From Azoarcus indigens (GTDB taxonomy: Bacteria; Pseudomonadota; Gammaproteobacteria; Burkholderiales; Rhodocyclaceae): a stretch of 64,000 bases of DNA. The notes beneath the pieces were generated by a model, which did no database searches, had not been told where the DNA came from, and saw only the letters and a list, made by a program, of their open reading frames with translations. Below, in pieces: positions 29,227 through 39,505 of the stretch. Each line of letters opens with the position of its first letter. Position 1 is the stretch's first letter. Location of the stretch: positions 171,288 through 235,287 of the forward strand of contig NZ_SNVV01000006.1 in the NCBI RefSeq assembly GCF_004361735.1. The letters run 5' to 3'. Both the position numbers and the translations under genes were made by a program.

Positions 29227-31152
29227 TCAGAAGGAGATGCGCGCGCCCAGCTTCCAGGTGCGGGAGTAATCCACCGGGTAGATCTGGTCGTCGTCCACCC
29301 ACATCCCGTTCTCATGCTCGAACAGGTTGCTGACCGCACCGTACAGCTCGACCTGCCTGGTGATCTGCTGGCGGTAGCTGAGGTCGGTGGATTGGTAGGC
29401 GCGCTGGCGCTGGCTGTTGTTGTTGTCGAAATCGCCCGCCGCCCAGGCGCGGCTGCGCCAGGTGTGGGAGACATAGAGGCGGCCGCCTTCGACCACGTCC
29501 ACCGCCAGCCCGGCCACCAGGCTGTGGCGCGGCACGCCGGGCAGCTCCTTGCCGTTGAAGGCGCCGCCGCTGGCATCGTCGCGGTCGATGAGGGCGCGGG
29601 TCCAGCTGTAGTTCAGGTTCGCCGCGACGGCGCGGGCGATCTGCCAGCTGTCCTGGACTTCGATGCCGAACTTGCGCGAGCGGTCGAGACTGGTGTTATT
29701 GAAGGTGTATGGATCCAGGAAGATCTCGTTATGCAGGCGCGCATGGAACACCGCCAGCTTGAGGCGGTTCGTCGCCGTGCTGTGATTGAGGCCCAGCGTC
29801 AGCGTTCGGGCGTGGGCGGGGTCGATGAAGCCATTGAAGACGGTCGGCCCGCCGCCGAATGGCCAATTGAAGAACCGGTCGATGTCCGGCGTCTGATGCG
29901 CATCGTTGTAATTGCCGAACACCGACAGCGCCTCATTCAACCGGTAATTGAAGCCGACATCCCAGGATGAGAAGCGCTCATTCGCCTCCAGGTGCTCGCC
30001 CGCATCCGGCCGATAGCGGTAACGCACCTGCTCGCCACGCGCGCCGGCCGACAGCGTCAGGCGATCAAAGGAATACTGGGCCTGGAGGAAGAGCGCGCGG
30101 TTGCGCTTGTCGGTATCGTTGTCCGAGCCCTTGCGCACGGCATCGAAGAGTTGGGCGCCAGCGGTCACCGCCAGCTTGTCGCCACGGAACTGCAGCGAGA
30201 TTTCGTCGCTCAGGTAGCGGGAGTCGGACTCCGAGCCCGAATTCACCCACTCGGAGTAACGGCTTTCGTCGTGATGGTCGGCAGACAGGCGCCAGCGACT
30301 GCTGAAGTCGTAATCCCCGCCCACGCTCCAGTAATGGGTGTTGAATTTCTGGTGGGTGTAGTTGCCGACGATCTGCGCCGGATCGTCCTTGAATTGCGCC
30401 AGCGTCAGGCTGTTCGGGTAGCGGGTGTCGATGCGCGACTCGCCCGCATCCAGCCGCAGCTTCAGCTCATCCACCGGCTTGCCGTCGATGCCGACGCGCC
30501 AGATGTCGGCGCGGGAGGCATCCCGGTGGCCGGTCGCGTCCTTGTCGCCGGCGCCGTCGTCGCGGTTGCGCTCGGCGCTGGCGGAGAGGGAAAAACGCTC
30601 GCGCACCAGGCCGGCGCTGAGCGAGGCGCCGCGGCTGCCGTTGCTGCCGCCGAAGAGATCCACCGTGGCGCCATCCCGCGGCCGGGTGTGGATCTGGATG
30701 GTGCCGGCGGTGGCACCGTCGCCGAACAGCACCGAGCCGCTGCCCTTGGTGATCTCGATGCGGTCCACGTCCGCCAGCGAAACCGAGCCCAGCAGCTGCG
30801 GCACCATGTCCACATTGTTCAGGCGGCGGCCATCCACGGTGACGACCACGTTCTGGTAGCCGTCGGTGATGCCGTAGCCGCGCATGTTGAGCGCCGGCGA
30901 GTAGCGGTTGCCGTAGTTGGGCAGCACCTGCAGCGAGGAGTAGCGCGCCAGGTAATCGACCAGCGTGGTGGCGCCGGCGCGCTCGATGTCTTCGCGGCGA
31001 TGGACCTCGGAAGCGTAGGGCGCATCGCTGTCCTTCATCTCGATGCGGGTGGCGGTGACGATGACTGGCGCCAGCGCTTCATCGGCGGCAAGCACGGCAG
31101 GCGGAAGGCCGAGCGCATACAGCGACGCGGCGGCGGCAAGGCGGAACTTCAT
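29227..31152 (-). CDS. TonB-dependent receptor, probable second cobamide/corrinoid receptor
   Basis: A 641-residue outer-membrane receptor and first gene after the cobalamin riboswitch. Signal peptide about 1-22 (ending AVLA), TonB box LAPVIVTATR, plug (about 35-150) with NMRGYGITDGYQNVVVTVDGRRLN and RIEITKGSGSVLFGDGATAGTIQ, barrel ending in TWKLGARISF. It is clearly distinct in sequence from the BtuB next to it. Riboswitch control makes transport of B12, cobinamide or another cobamide likely; a cobalt or metal complex is also possible. GGGAG lies about 9 nt before the ATG at 31152. Confidence 0.85.
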   Translation of the reverse strand: MKFRLAAAASLYALGLPPAVLAADEALAPVIVTATRIEMKDSDAPYASEVHRREDIERAGATTLVDYLARYSSLQVLPNYGNRYSPALNMRGYGITDGYQNVVVTVDGRRLNNVDMVPQLLGSVSLADVDRIEITKGSGSVLFGDGATAGTIQIHTRPRDGATVDLFGGSNGSRGASLSAGLVRERFSLSASAERNRDDGAGDKDATGHRDASRADIWRVGIDGKPVDELKLRLDAGESRIDTRYPNSLTLAQFKDDPAQIVGNYTHQKFNTHYWSVGGDYDFSSRWRLSADHHDESRYSEWVNSGSESDSRYLSDEISLQFRGDKLAVTAGAQLFDAVRKGSDNDTDKRNRALFLQAQYSFDRLTLSAGARGEQVRYRYRPDAGEHLEANERFSSWDVGFNYRLNEALSVFGNYNDAHQTPDIDRFFNWPFGGGPTVFNGFIDPAHARTLTLGLNHSTATNRLKLAVFHARLHNEIFLDPYTFNNTSLDRSRKFGIEVQDSWQIARAVAANLNYSWTRALIDRDDASGGAFNGKELPGVPRHSLVAGLAVDVVEGGRLYVSHTWRSRAWAAGDFDNNNSQRQRAYQSTDLSYRQQITRQVELYGAVSNLFEHENGMWVDDDQIYPVDYSRTWKLGARISF

Positions 31153-31170
31153 CAGGGGAAACTCCCAGCG

Positions 31171-31198
31171 CCATGGCCCGCGTCCCCGCACGCCATGG
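31171..31198 (-). promoter_or_regulatory. Hairpin just before the first receptor's ribosome site
   Basis: CCATGGC pairs with GCCATGG, extended inward by CGTG with CGCG. It ends 5 nt before the GGGAG site of the receptor gene. Placed between the riboswitch aptamer and the start codon, it is a candidate expression-platform element. Which structure forms with ligand cannot be read off. Confidence 0.4.
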
Positions 31199-31282
31199 TG
31201 ATACGCACATGGATGCGCCGGGTTGCATGCGGAGCGCGGGATCGCGCCTCCGTCCGCCCACCGCGGCCCATCCGCCATTCGC

Positions 31283-31485
31283 GCGCAGGCCGGTATCCGG
31301 GCTCACGAACCGTCCGGCCCAAGGCCGGACCCGGTGCGCCGCCTTCCCAGGCTTTCGCCCAGTGGCATCTGACACACCTTGCGTTCGCTTACCGTTGCGG
31401 GGGCAGCACAGGCATTGCGGCGGCAGCGCCGCGCACCTGTTTCCCGTTTACCCCGGCGGCGAGAACCGCAGCCGGGCACCTGAAA
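31283..31485 (-). promoter_or_regulatory. Cobalamin (AdoCbl) riboswitch
   Basis: Minus-strand RNA shows the class features in order: GGTGCC at the 5' side, GGGAAACAGGTG, GCTGCCCCCGCAACGGTAAG, CAGATGCCACTGG, GGGAAGGCGG, and finally the B12 box AGCCCGGATACCGGCCTGC (about 31284-31303). All the conserved core is present, so ligand binding is very likely. The six genes from 31152 to 23045 follow on the same strand. About 130 nt separate the B12 box from the first ATG. A GC-rich hairpin (about 31489-31507) precedes it, and TATCAT (31516-31521, minus strand) is a possible -10. Confidence 0.95.
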
Positions 31486-31562
31486 CGCGGGGCCCCTTCC
31501 GGGGCCCGGGGGCGGATGATACCGTTTCGGCCCCTCGCCGAGCAGCCTTGAACGGAATTCCC

Positions 31563-32111
31563 ATGCACTGCGAACTGATCCTGGGTGGCGCCCGTTCGGG
31601 CAAGAGCCGCCATGCCGAGACCCTGGCCGCCGCCAGCGGCCTGGCAGTGACGGTGATCGCCACCGCCACCGCCGGCGATGCCGAGATGGCGGCGCGCATC
31701 CGCCGCCACCAGGCCGACCGCCCCGCCGGCTGGCGCACGGTGGAAGCGCCGCTGGCGCTGGCGGCGGCGCTGCGCGCCGAGGCGGCGGCGGACCGTTGCG
31801 TGGTGGTGGATTGCCTGACGCTGTGGCTGGCCAACCTGCTGGCCGGCGCGGAAAAGCTGCCCGAGCCGGCGGAGGCGGACCAATTGCCGCTGTTCCGCCG
31901 CGAGCGTGAGGCGCTGCTGGCGGTGTTGGGCTCGCTGCCGGGCCGCATCCTGCTGGTGGCCAACGAGGTCGGCCTCGGCCTGGTGCCGGAAACGCCGTTG
32001 GGGCGGCTGTTCCGCGACGAGGCGGGGCGGCTGAATCAGGCGGTGGCGGCGATCTGCCCGCGGGTCACTTTCGTTGCCGCGGGCTTGCCGCTGGTGCTGA
32101 AGGGAAGCTGA
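31563..32111 (+). CDS. cobU: Adenosylcobinamide kinase / cobinamide-phosphate guanylyltransferase
   Basis: Activates (adenosyl)cobinamide phosphate to GDP-cobinamide for joining by CobS. 182 residues, normal for CobU/CobP. P-loop LILGGARSGKSRHAE (about 5-19), ATATAGDAEMAARIRRHQADRP, DCLTLWLANLL, and VANEVGLGLVPETPLGRLFRDEAGRLNQ. Divergent from the riboswitch operon and not itself preceded by an aptamer on its strand. Converges on an M48 peptidase gene across a hairpin. Confidence 0.96.
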   Translation: MHCELILGGARSGKSRHAETLAAASGLAVTVIATATAGDAEMAARIRRHQADRPAGWRTVEAPLALAAALRAEAAADRCVVVDCLTLWLANLLAGAEKLPEPAEADQLPLFRREREALLAVLGSLPGRILLVANEVGLGLVPETPLGRLFRDEAGRLNQAVAAICPRVTFVAAGLPLVLKGS

Positions 32112-32120
32112 GGACGGCAG

Positions 32121-32161
32121 CCGCAACCCCGGCCAGCGCGCGGCGCCGGCCGGGGTTGCGG
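32121..32161. terminator. Bidirectional hairpin between convergent cobU and M48 genes
   Basis: Perfect 14-bp stem CCGCAACCCCGGCC (32121-32134) with GGCCGGGGTTGCGG (32148-32161) and a 13-nt loop, filling the 51-bp gap. No T-run on either side, so it probably blocks read-through or protects 3' ends; Rho could finish termination. Confidence 0.6.
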
Positions 32162-32162
32162 A

Positions 32163-33269
32163 TCAGGGCGCGAGATCTTTCAAGCGCTCGGCGGTCGCCG
32201 GATGGGTGGCGAGGTAGCCCTGCCAGCGGCTGTCCTCTTCCAGGCCGGCGCATTCCTTGTCGCCCGCCTCGTCACTGTTGTCGCCGTCGCTTTTGCCACC
32301 CTCGCTCTCGCTACCCTCACCGCAGCGATGGCTGCTTTCCAGCCGGCTGAGGATGGAGGCGAAGCGCGATACCGGAATGCTGGCTTCGCCCAGCATGCGC
32401 ACCGCGTAGCGATCGGCCTCGCGTTCGAATTCACGCGAATAGCCCAGCTCGGTGAGGATCACCGGCACCGCCGCCACCGCGCCGGTCACCGAGGACACGT
32501 CGCCGGTCACCGCCATCACCACCAGGCCCAGCGCCGAGCCCTGGATCACCCGGCGCAGCGCGTGGCGGCGGTCGATATGGCCGATCTCGTGCGCGAGCAC
32601 CGCGATCAGCTCCTCGTCGTCCTCCGCCAGCTGCACCAGCTGATCGGTGAACACGATGGTGCCGGAGGGCAGCGCCAGCGCGTTCGGGCCCAGCGTGTCC
32701 TCCGCGTCGCGGAATTCCACGGTGATGGCGAGCGCCGGGTCCACCCGCTGGATGAAAGGCGCGAAACGGGCGCGCAGCCGCGCCTGCTCCTCGTCGGCGA
32801 GCTTGCTGGGCGAGAACGGTCCACGATCCAGCAAGGCCAGCGCACCGTCGCCCATGTGGCGGCTGACCTCCGGCGACAGCGAGAAGGCGGTCGCCTCCGC
32901 CAGCGCCGGAATGCCGAAGCGCACCCCGCCCCAGATGAAGAGCAGCGTCACCACCACGCCCAGCAGCGCATAGCGCAGGCGGGACTCCAGCCGGTGAGCC
33001 AGGCCGTGGTGCGGCCGTACCTCGGCCAGCAGCGCGTCCACCGCATCGTTGTCGGCCGTCTCGAAAGCGCCGCCGCCACTGAAACGCAGGAAGCGCGGCA
33101 TGTTGCCGAGGCGGGACGAGACCTCGACCTGCGCCAGCGGCTGCGGGCCGGCCAGCGCCGCGCCGCTGTCGTCCCGCACCGTCAGCGCCCCTTCTGCCAG
33201 GCCGAGGGTGGCGGCGACCCGGCGCGAGCTGCCGCCGTCGAAGAACAATCCCTTGATGTGGTCGCTCAC
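32163..33269 (-). CDS. M48-family metalloprotease with N-terminal membrane anchor
   Basis: 368 residues: an N-terminal cytoplasmic domain (about 1-95), one transmembrane helix (101-119), then a zinc protease domain with HEIGH at 227-231 and the third ligand region FEREADRYAVRML (about 275). A low-complexity Ser/Glu/Asp stretch interrupts the C-terminal part (EGSESEGGKSDGDNSDEAG) before the final THPATAERLKDL, the usual M48 ending. It follows the DUF898 gene by 18 bp, a pairing I recall as common in proteobacteria. Envelope quality control is the likely role by family. Confidence 0.85.
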   Translation of the reverse strand: MSDHIKGLFFDGGSSRRVAATLGLAEGALTVRDDSGAALAGPQPLAQVEVSSRLGNMPRFLRFSGGGAFETADNDAVDALLAEVRPHHGLAHRLESRLRYALLGVVVTLLFIWGGVRFGIPALAEATAFSLSPEVSRHMGDGALALLDRGPFSPSKLADEEQARLRARFAPFIQRVDPALAITVEFRDAEDTLGPNALALPSGTIVFTDQLVQLAEDDEELIAVLAHEIGHIDRRHALRRVIQGSALGLVVMAVTGDVSSVTGAVAAVPVILTELGYSREFEREADRYAVRMLGEASIPVSRFASILSRLESSHRCGEGSESEGGKSDGDNSDEAGDKECAGLEEDSRWQGYLATHPATAERLKDLAP

Positions 33270-33287
33270 GACTCACGCATCCGCTGG

Positions 33288-34724
33288 TCAGAGACCGATA
33301 TCGATATCGAACAGATCGCCGATCTCGCCACCGGTGGCGGAGGCGCCGCTGCGCTGGTCGGCGATGAAGCCATCCAGATCGCCCGCTGCCAGCAGGCTGA
33401 TGTGCTCGGCCGCGTAGCGCGCGGTGCGCACCTTGGCCCACGGGTAGAACAACCCGAAAGTGAGCACCATGCAGACCAGGTTGGTGATCATCAGTCCGGC
33501 ATAGGAGCCGTAGTTGTAATGGGCACTCAACTGATGCCCGGCCAGGCTGGTGCTGCCATAGATCAGGTTGGTGGTGGCAACGTTGAAATAGACGAAGATC
33601 GCCAGATAGGTCGCCATCCCGCCCAGCATGCCGAGCGGCCCGAAGGCAAGGCCAAGCACGAAGGCCAGCCCGAAACCGCAAACCGCGATCAACAGCCCGA
33701 GCCCCACAAGGGCGTAGAAACGCTTGGTCCCGGCGGAGAAATCGAAGCGCGTGGAGCCATAGCGGCTGTTGCCGACGAGGAAGCGCTGCTGGTGCTTCAT
33801 CGCCAGCGGAAACAGCAGGCCCAATGTGAGCATGCCGAGCAGCGGCCACATCAGGAAGACCTTGGCCGACGTGCCCACCCGGCCATCAAAACCGAAACGC
33901 ACACCGCGCCAGGCGCTGTTGTGGTTACGGAAGCTCAGGCTGCGCACGATGATCCACGGCATGCCGATGAACAGCAGCAGCGCGCAGATCGCGCTGAAGA
34001 CGGGCGACACCAAGTCCGAGGCGCCGTAGATCACCAGCAGCACGAAGGCGATGATGCGGCCCTTGAGGATCTTGATCGGGTCCGCCAGGTACTCGAAGCT
34101 GCTGCCATCCAGCTGGGTGTTGCCATAGAAGTAGCGCTGGGTGCGCACCTTGGCCCAGGCGGAGTAGATGCCCAGGGTGATGATGGAGAGCAGCAGGTTC
34201 ACGATCCAGATGCGGAAGAACTCGCCGCCCTTGCCGGTGAACTCGAAGGGCAGCTCGCGGAAACCATCACCCTTTTGCACGGCCGCCGCCGGCGTCCCGG
34301 CGAAGGGGCCGGCCGGCGAAGGGGCGGCGACCGGCGCCGCTGCGGCCGGCGCCTCGGCCTGCATGCCCCCGGCGGGGGAGGCCGCCGCGGCGGCAACTGA
34401 CGCGGCGGCGGTGGCGGCAGCGGGCTCCGCCGCCCGCGCCGGCGGGGTCGGCACTTCCTCCTGCGCGGCCGGCGCCACCCGGGCTGCCGCGGCCAGCGGC
34501 TCCAGCGAGGCCAGCGCGCCTATCCCGCCCAGGGTCGCCAGATAGCGCTCCGCCTCCTCCCGCAGCAGCCCCTGCTTCAGCACCACCCGCGGGTGCGAGA
34601 ACAACTGCTCCAGGCGCTCGGCGCCCAGGCCGAACAGGCGCCCGAAGCCGGCCTTGACCTCCTCCCTGTCGAACCCGTCGGCGATCTCGCCGGTGAAGAC
34701 CACGGCATAGGTGGCGTCGGACAT
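33288..34724 (-). CDS. DUF898 (YjgN-like) multi-pass membrane protein
   Basis: 478 residues. N-terminal soluble segment (about 1-75, FTGEIADGFDREEVKAGFGRLFGLG), an Ala/Pro-rich linker (about 85-155), then the DUF898 domain: twice-repeated FxFxGxxGEFF-like and WAKVRTQRYFYGNTQLDGSSFEY / WAKVRTARYAAEHI motifs around several membrane helices. Function unknown in the family. GGGAG lies 7 nt before the ATG at 34724. Co-transcribed with the M48 protease downstream, which may process or regulate it or share an envelope role. Confidence 0.8.
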   Translation of the reverse strand: MSDATYAVVFTGEIADGFDREEVKAGFGRLFGLGAERLEQLFSHPRVVLKQGLLREEAERYLATLGGIGALASLEPLAAAARVAPAAQEEVPTPPARAAEPAAATAAASVAAAAASPAGGMQAEAPAAAAPVAAPSPAGPFAGTPAAAVQKGDGFRELPFEFTGKGGEFFRIWIVNLLLSIITLGIYSAWAKVRTQRYFYGNTQLDGSSFEYLADPIKILKGRIIAFVLLVIYGASDLVSPVFSAICALLLFIGMPWIIVRSLSFRNHNSAWRGVRFGFDGRVGTSAKVFLMWPLLGMLTLGLLFPLAMKHQQRFLVGNSRYGSTRFDFSAGTKRFYALVGLGLLIAVCGFGLAFVLGLAFGPLGMLGGMATYLAIFVYFNVATTNLIYGSTSLAGHQLSAHYNYGSYAGLMITNLVCMVLTFGLFYPWAKVRTARYAAEHISLLAAGDLDGFIADQRSGASATGGEIGDLFDIDIGL

Positions 34725-34946
34725 GCAAACTCTCCCTTTCACTGCTTGTTTGTTTTGAATGGCGCGGGCGCTGCTGCGCCGCACACCAGCGCCGGATGAT
34801 AGATGCAAGCCTCGCCGCGGCGCCAGCCACCGCAGCTGGCCGCGGCCGCGGCGGGTACAATCCGCGCTTTCGACCGGCCGCCGCCCGCCACCTGCCGGCT
34901 CCGCCCGGCAGCGTCCACCGTTTCTCCGCCCTCCGCCCGCACCGCG

Positions 34947-36005
34947 ATGACCTACACCATTCCCGCCCTAGACCCCGCCCTCGCCGCCACCCTGCAGCAC
35001 CGCATCGACAGGAAGACCAAGCCGCTGGGCGCCCTCGGCCGCCTGGAGGCGCTGGCGCTGCAGATCGGCCAGGTGCAGGGCCGGGTGGAACCCATGCTGA
35101 GCCAGCCGCACATCCTCGTCTTCGCCGGCGACCACGGCGCCGCCCGCGCCGGCGTGTCCGCCTATCCGCAGGACGTCACCTGGCAGATGGTGGAGAACTT
35201 TCTCACCGGCGGCGCCGCCATCAACGTCTTCGCCCGCCAGCTGGAACTGGGCCTCACCGTGGTGGATGCCGGCGTCGCCCACGACTTCGGCAAGCGCCCC
35301 GGCCTGGTGGACGCCAAGATCGGCGCCGGCACCGCCAATTACCTGGAACAGGCGGCGATGACGCCGGCGCAGCGCGACGCGGCCCTCGCCCGTGGCCGCG
35401 AGCTGGCCCACGCGCTGGCGCGCAATGGCTGCAACTGCGTCGGCTTCGGCGAGATGGGCATAGGCAACACCGCCGCCGCCTCGCTGCTGTCCCACTGCCT
35501 CATCGGCACCACCCCAGGTGAGGATGCCGAGGCCGCGCTGGCCCTGCTGGTGGGCCGCGGCACCGGGCTGGACGACGCCGGCCTGGCGCGCAAGCGCGAG
35601 CTGCTGGCCCGCGCCCTGGTGCGCGGCGGCCGCCCGAGCGACCCGCAGGCGGCGCTGGCCGAATACGGCGGCTTCGAGATCGCGATGATGGCCGGCGCCA
35701 TGCTGGGCGCGGCGGAGAAGCGCATGCTGCTGCTGATCGACGGTTTCATCGTCACCTCGGCGCTGCTGGTCGCCCACGCCATCGCGCCGCAGATCCTGCC
35801 CTACTGCGTGTTCGCCCACCGCTCGCGCGAACCCGGCCACGCCCGCCAGCTCGCCCACCTCGGCGTCGAACCGCTGATGGACCTGGACCTGCGCCTGGGC
35901 GAAGGCACCGGCGCCGCGCTGGCCTTCCCGCTGGTGCAGGCGGCGGCAAACTTCCTCAACGAGATGGCGAGCTTCGAGTCCGCCGGCGTCAGCGACAAGG
36001 CCTGA
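34947..36005 (+). CDS. cobT: Nicotinate-nucleotide--dimethylbenzimidazole phosphoribosyltransferase
   Basis: Makes alpha-ribazole phosphate, the lower-ligand nucleotide of B12. 352 residues. Seen: [85 protein letters not shown], and [17 protein letters not shown] with the catalytic glutamate near residue 317. ATG at 34947 starts the conserved N-terminus; the longer frame upstream is not conserved. First gene of cobT-cobS-cobC, divergent from the DUF898 gene. Confidence 0.96.
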   Translation: MTYTIPALDPALAATLQHRIDRKTKPLGALGRLEALALQIGQVQGRVEPMLSQPHILVFAGDHGAARAGVSAYPQDVTWQMVENFLTGGAAINVFARQLELGLTVVDAGVAHDFGKRPGLVDAKIGAGTANYLEQAAMTPAQRDAALARGRELAHALARNGCNCVGFGEMGIGNTAAASLLSHCLIGTTPGEDAEAALALLVGRGTGLDDAGLARKRELLARALVRGGRPSDPQAALAEYGGFEIAMMAGAMLGAAEKRMLLLIDGFIVTSALLVAHAIAPQILPYCVFAHRSREPGHARQLAHLGVEPLMDLDLRLGEGTGAALAFPLVQAAANFLNEMASFESAGVSDKA

Positions 36006-36033
36006 ACGCCCGCGCCCCGACCCGACGCCCGCC

Positions 36034-36804
36034 ATGCGCCGCCAGCTGGAACTCTTCTTCATCGCCCTCGGCTTCTTCACCCGGCTGCCGGTGCCGGCCT
36101 GGGTGGGCTGGGCGCCGGAGCAGCTGACGCAGGCGGCGCGCTACTTTCCGCTGGTGGGCTGGGTAGTGGGCGGCCTCGTCGCTGCCGGCTATCTGCTGAT
36201 GGCCCAGATCCTGCCGCCCTCGCTGGCCGTCGTCCTCAGCACCGCGCTCGGCATCCGCCTCACCGGCGCCTTCCACGAGGACGGCCTGGCCGACACCTGT
36301 GACGGCCTCGGCGGCGGCTGGGACAAGGCGCAGGCGCTGACCATCATGAAAGACTCCCGGCTGGGCAGCTACGGCGCCATCGGCCTCACGCTGATGCTGC
36401 TGGCCAAGGCAGTGGCGCTGATCGAACTCGGCGGCGATGCCGATGGCGACGTCGCCCTCGCCCTGCTGGTCGCCCATCCACTGTCCCGACTCGCCGCCAC
36501 CGTGGTGATGCACCTGCTGCCCTATGTGCGCGCCGACGACAGCGCCAAGTCGCGCGCCGTCGCCCGGCCGCTGGCGCCGGCCGACCTCGCCGTGGCCACG
36601 GGTTGCGGCCTCCTGCCGCTGTTGCTGCTCGCGCCGCTGGAGGCGCTGGGCGCGCTGCTGGCCGCCGCCGCGGCCACCCTCTGGCTCATCCGCCTCTTCC
36701 TGCGCCGCCTCGGCGGCCATACCGGCGACTGCCTGGGCGCCGTCCAGCAGGCAGCGGAGCTGGCCTGCTACCTGGGCATCCTCGCCGCATGGAACTACAT
36801 CTGA
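36034..36804 (+). CDS. cobS: Adenosylcobinamide-GDP ribazoletransferase (cobalamin synthase)
   Basis: Membrane enzyme joining GDP-cobinamide with alpha-ribazole (phosphate). 256 residues, about six hydrophobic helices. Conserved [10 protein letters not shown] near the N-terminus, [32 protein letters not shown] (metal-binding EDGLADxxDG motif, about 85-97) and the following [13 protein letters not shown]. The C-terminus [13 protein letters not shown] is typical. Its last 16 nt overlap the cobC start, so the two are coupled. Confidence 0.95.
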   Translation: MRRQLELFFIALGFFTRLPVPAWVGWAPEQLTQAARYFPLVGWVVGGLVAAGYLLMAQILPPSLAVVLSTALGIRLTGAFHEDGLADTCDGLGGGWDKAQALTIMKDSRLGSYGAIGLTLMLLAKAVALIELGGDADGDVALALLVAHPLSRLAATVVMHLLPYVRADDSAKSRAVARPLAPADLAVATGCGLLPLLLLAPLEALGALLAAAAATLWLIRLFLRRLGGHTGDCLGAVQQAAELACYLGILAAWNYI

Positions 36805-37337
36805 TCCGCCACCCCAGGCCTGCAGTGGCGGCCGGCGTCTGTTACGGCTGCAGCGACCTCGACCTCGCCGAACCGGCGGAACTCGCCGCCGCCCGCCTGC
36901 GCCCGCTGCTGCCCGCCGCCTACCAGCTGCACGCCAGCCCGCTGCGCCGCGCCCGCCTGCTGGCCGAGGCGCTGGGTCAGCCCCAGGTGGACGAACGCCT
37001 GCGGGAAATGCACTTCGGCGATTGGGAAGGCTGCCGCTACGACGACATCGGCAGCGCGCTGGACGGCTGGGTGGCCGATCCACTGGGCTTCCGCGCCCCC
37101 GGCGGCGAATCCGCCCGCGAGATGGCAGCCCGCGTCCATGCCTGGCTGGACGAAGCGCTGGCCGTGCCCGCCGCCGCGCGGGTCGTCATCGCCCATGGCG
37201 GCCCGCTGCGCGCCATCGCCGGCCGCCTGCTCGGCCTGCCGCCGGAACGCTGGCTGACGCTGGACTTCGGCTGCGGACTCGCCACCCGGCTGGACGTGGA
37301 GGACTGGGGCGTGACGCTGAAGTGGTTCAATCGCTGA
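36789..37337 (+). CDS. cobC: Alpha-ribazole-5'-phosphate phosphatase
   Basis: A 182-residue histidine-phosphatase-superfamily protein. Catalytic LIRHPRP (His 7) at the N-terminus, [36 protein letters not shown], and the second histidine in [13 protein letters not shown]. Overlap with cobS and the cobT-cobS context make alpha-ribazole or cobalamin-5'-phosphate the substrate rather than phosphoglycerate. Note the RHP in place of the usual RHG. Confidence 0.9.
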   Translation: MELHLIRHPRPAVAAGVCYGCSDLDLAEPAELAAARLRPLLPAAYQLHASPLRRARLLAEALGQPQVDERLREMHFGDWEGCRYDDIGSALDGWVADPLGFRAPGGESAREMAARVHAWLDEALAVPAAARVVIAHGGPLRAIAGRLLGLPPERWLTLDFGCGLATRLDVEDWGVTLKWFNR

Positions 37338-37561
37338 ACCCGGCCCGCGCCCAAACAAGCGCCGGCTGAGCGCCTTGGCCGGCGACAAGACCGCCTCGAA
37401 GCGCGGGCACGCCACCTCCCCCACCTCCCGGCACCCCGCCCGGGCCGCCAGCGATGGACCGGAAAGCCCCGCGCCCACCGCGAATCGGCCGCCCGCACCG
37501 CGTTTTCACCGCTTCATGGGATAATCGCGAACTGTCCATCGCCCTGCCTCCGCTCTCCGCA

Positions 37562-38521
37562 ATGCAAGTCACCCTGCCCGACTTCTCCGCCGGTCGCCTC
37601 GTCGTTGTTGGCGATGTCATGCTGGATCGTTACTGGCACGGCTCGACCACCCGGATCTCGCCGGAAGCGCCGGTGCCGGTGGTCAAGGTGGAAGGCGACG
37701 AATTCCGCGCCGGCGGCGCCGGCAACGTGGCGCTCAACAGCGCCTCGCTGGGCATGCCGGTGGAGCTGGTCGGCCTGGTCGGCCGCGACGAGGCCGCCGG
37801 GCTGCTGCGCACGCGGCTGGAGCAGGGCGGCGTCGCCTGCCGGCTGCTGGAAGCGCCGCAGCACCCCACGATCACCAAGCTGCGCATCATCAGCCGCCAC
37901 CAGCAGCTGATCCGGCTGGACTTCGAGGACAGCTTCGCCGCACTGGAGTCCGCCGGCATTGCCCAGGCCTTCGAGGCCGCACTGCCGACGGCCGGCGCCA
38001 GCGTGCTGTCCGACTACGGCAAGGGCACGCTGGCCGGCGTCGCAGAGTTGATCGCCGCCGCGCGCAAGGCCGGCACTCCGGTGGTGGTGGACCCCAAGGG
38101 CACCGACTTCGCCCGCTATCGCGGCGCCACCGTCATCACCCCCAACCTGTCCGAATTCGAGGCGGTGGTCGGCCACTGCGCGGACGACGCCGAACTGGTG
38201 AAGCGCGGCGAAGCCCTGCGCGACGCGCTGGCGCTGGACGCGCTGCTGGTCACCCGCTCCGAACGCGGAATGAGCCTGCTGGAGCGGGGGCGCCCGCCGC
38301 TGCACCTGCCCACCCGCGCCCGCGACGTGTTCGACGTTACCGGTGCCGGCGACACCGTGGTCGCGGTGCTGGGCGCCGGCCTCGCCTGCGGCCTGCCGCT
38401 GGCGGAAGCCACCGCGCTGGCGAACGCCGCCGCCGGCATCGTCGTCGGCAAGCTGGGCACCGCCACCGTCAGCCTCGCCGAACTCGCGGCGGCCGCCAGC
38501 GGCGGCCCCGCCGACCGTTGA
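37562..38521 (+). CDS. rfaE1: D-glycero-beta-D-manno-heptose-7-phosphate kinase
   Basis: A 319-residue PfkB-family sugar kinase making heptose 1,7-bisphosphate for LPS inner core. Seen: [74 protein letters not shown] and the PfkB signature [13 protein letters not shown] (catalytic Asp). The adenylyltransferase half found in E. coli HldE is absent, so this is the split form. First gene of the heptose/core block; 16 bp before hldD. Confidence 0.94.
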   Translation: MQVTLPDFSAGRLVVVGDVMLDRYWHGSTTRISPEAPVPVVKVEGDEFRAGGAGNVALNSASLGMPVELVGLVGRDEAAGLLRTRLEQGGVACRLLEAPQHPTITKLRIISRHQQLIRLDFEDSFAALESAGIAQAFEAALPTAGASVLSDYGKGTLAGVAELIAAARKAGTPVVVDPKGTDFARYRGATVITPNLSEFEAVVGHCADDAELVKRGEALRDALALDALLVTRSERGMSLLERGRPPLHLPTRARDVFDVTGAGDTVVAVLGAGLACGLPLAEATALANAAAGIVVGKLGTATVSLAELAAAASGGPADR

Positions 38522-38537
38522 ATATCAGGAGCCCATC

Positions 38538-39500
38538 ATGATCATCGTTACCGGCGGCGCCGGCTTCATCGGCAGCAACATCGTCTGCGGCCTCAATGCC
38601 CGCGGCTACACCGACATCCTCGTCGTGGACGATCTCTCCGACGGCCGCAAATGCCTCAACCTGGCCGATACCGACATCCACGACTACATGGACAAGGACG
38701 ACTTCCTCGCCCGCCTGCAGACCGGCGAGGACTTCGGCAAGGTCGAAGCCGTGTTCCACGAAGGCGCCTGCTCCGCCACCACCGAGTGGGACGGCCGCTT
38801 CGTCATGAAAGTGAACTACGAATACACCAAGGCCCTGCTGGCTTGGTGCGTGGCGCGCAAAGTGCCGCTGATCTACGCCTCCTCCGCCTCGGTCTACGGC
38901 ATGGGCCCGACCTTCCGCGAGGCGCGCAGCTACGAGCGGCCGCTGAACATGTACGCCTACTCCAAGTTCCTGTTCGACTGCCACCTGCGGCCGCAGCTGG
39001 AGAACCTGGAATCCCAGGTGGTCGGCCTGCGCTACTTCAACGTCTACGGTCCGCGCGAGCAGCACAAGGGCAGCATGGCCAGCGTCGCCTTCCACTTCCA
39101 CAACCAGCTGAACGAATCCGGCCGGGTACGCCTGTTCGAAGGCTCCGACGGCTACGGCCCGGGCGAACAGCGGCGCGACTTCATCCATGTGGACGACGTC
39201 GTGGCGGTCAACCTGTGGCTGCTGGAAAACCCCGCGGTGAAGGGCATCTTCAACCTCGGCACCGGCCGCGCGCAGAGCTTCAACGACGTCGCCCGCGCCG
39301 CCATCCGCTGGGGCAAGGCGCACGGCACCGAAGGCGGCGGCATCGACTACATTCCCTTCCCCGACCACCTGCGCGGCCGCTACCAGAGCTTCACCGAGGC
39401 CGACATGGACGCCCTGCGCAAGGCCGGCTACGACCGCCCCTTCATGGACGTGGAAACCGGCGTGCCCCGCTACCTCGACTGGCTGGCGGCGCGGAGCTGA
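38538..39500 (+). CDS. hldD: ADP-L-glycero-D-manno-heptose-6-epimerase
   Basis: Converts ADP-D-glycero- to ADP-L-glycero-D-manno-heptose, the donor for WaaC and WaaF. 320-residue extended [19 protein letters not shown] (NADP-binding), [33 protein letters not shown] (catalytic YxxxK) and [17 protein letters not shown], all diagnostic for HldD. A good AGGAG precedes the ATG. Tightly packed between rfaE1 and waaF (5 bp). Confidence 0.97.
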   Translation: MIIVTGGAGFIGSNIVCGLNARGYTDILVVDDLSDGRKCLNLADTDIHDYMDKDDFLARLQTGEDFGKVEAVFHEGACSATTEWDGRFVMKVNYEYTKALLAWCVARKVPLIYASSASVYGMGPTFREARSYERPLNMYAYSKFLFDCHLRPQLENLESQVVGLRYFNVYGPREQHKGSMASVAFHFHNQLNESGRVRLFEGSDGYGPGEQRRDFIHVDDVVAVNLWLLENPAVKGIFNLGTGRAQSFNDVARAAIRWGKAHGTEGGGIDYIPFPDHLRGRYQSFTEADMDALRKAGYDRPFMDVETGVPRYLDWLAARS

Positions 39501-39505
39501 ACCCG

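Noticed and set aside
26192..29269. Plus-strand open frame of 1025 codons
   Set aside because: Antisense to btuC and btuB; Gln/His/Arg-rich without any recognisable motif.
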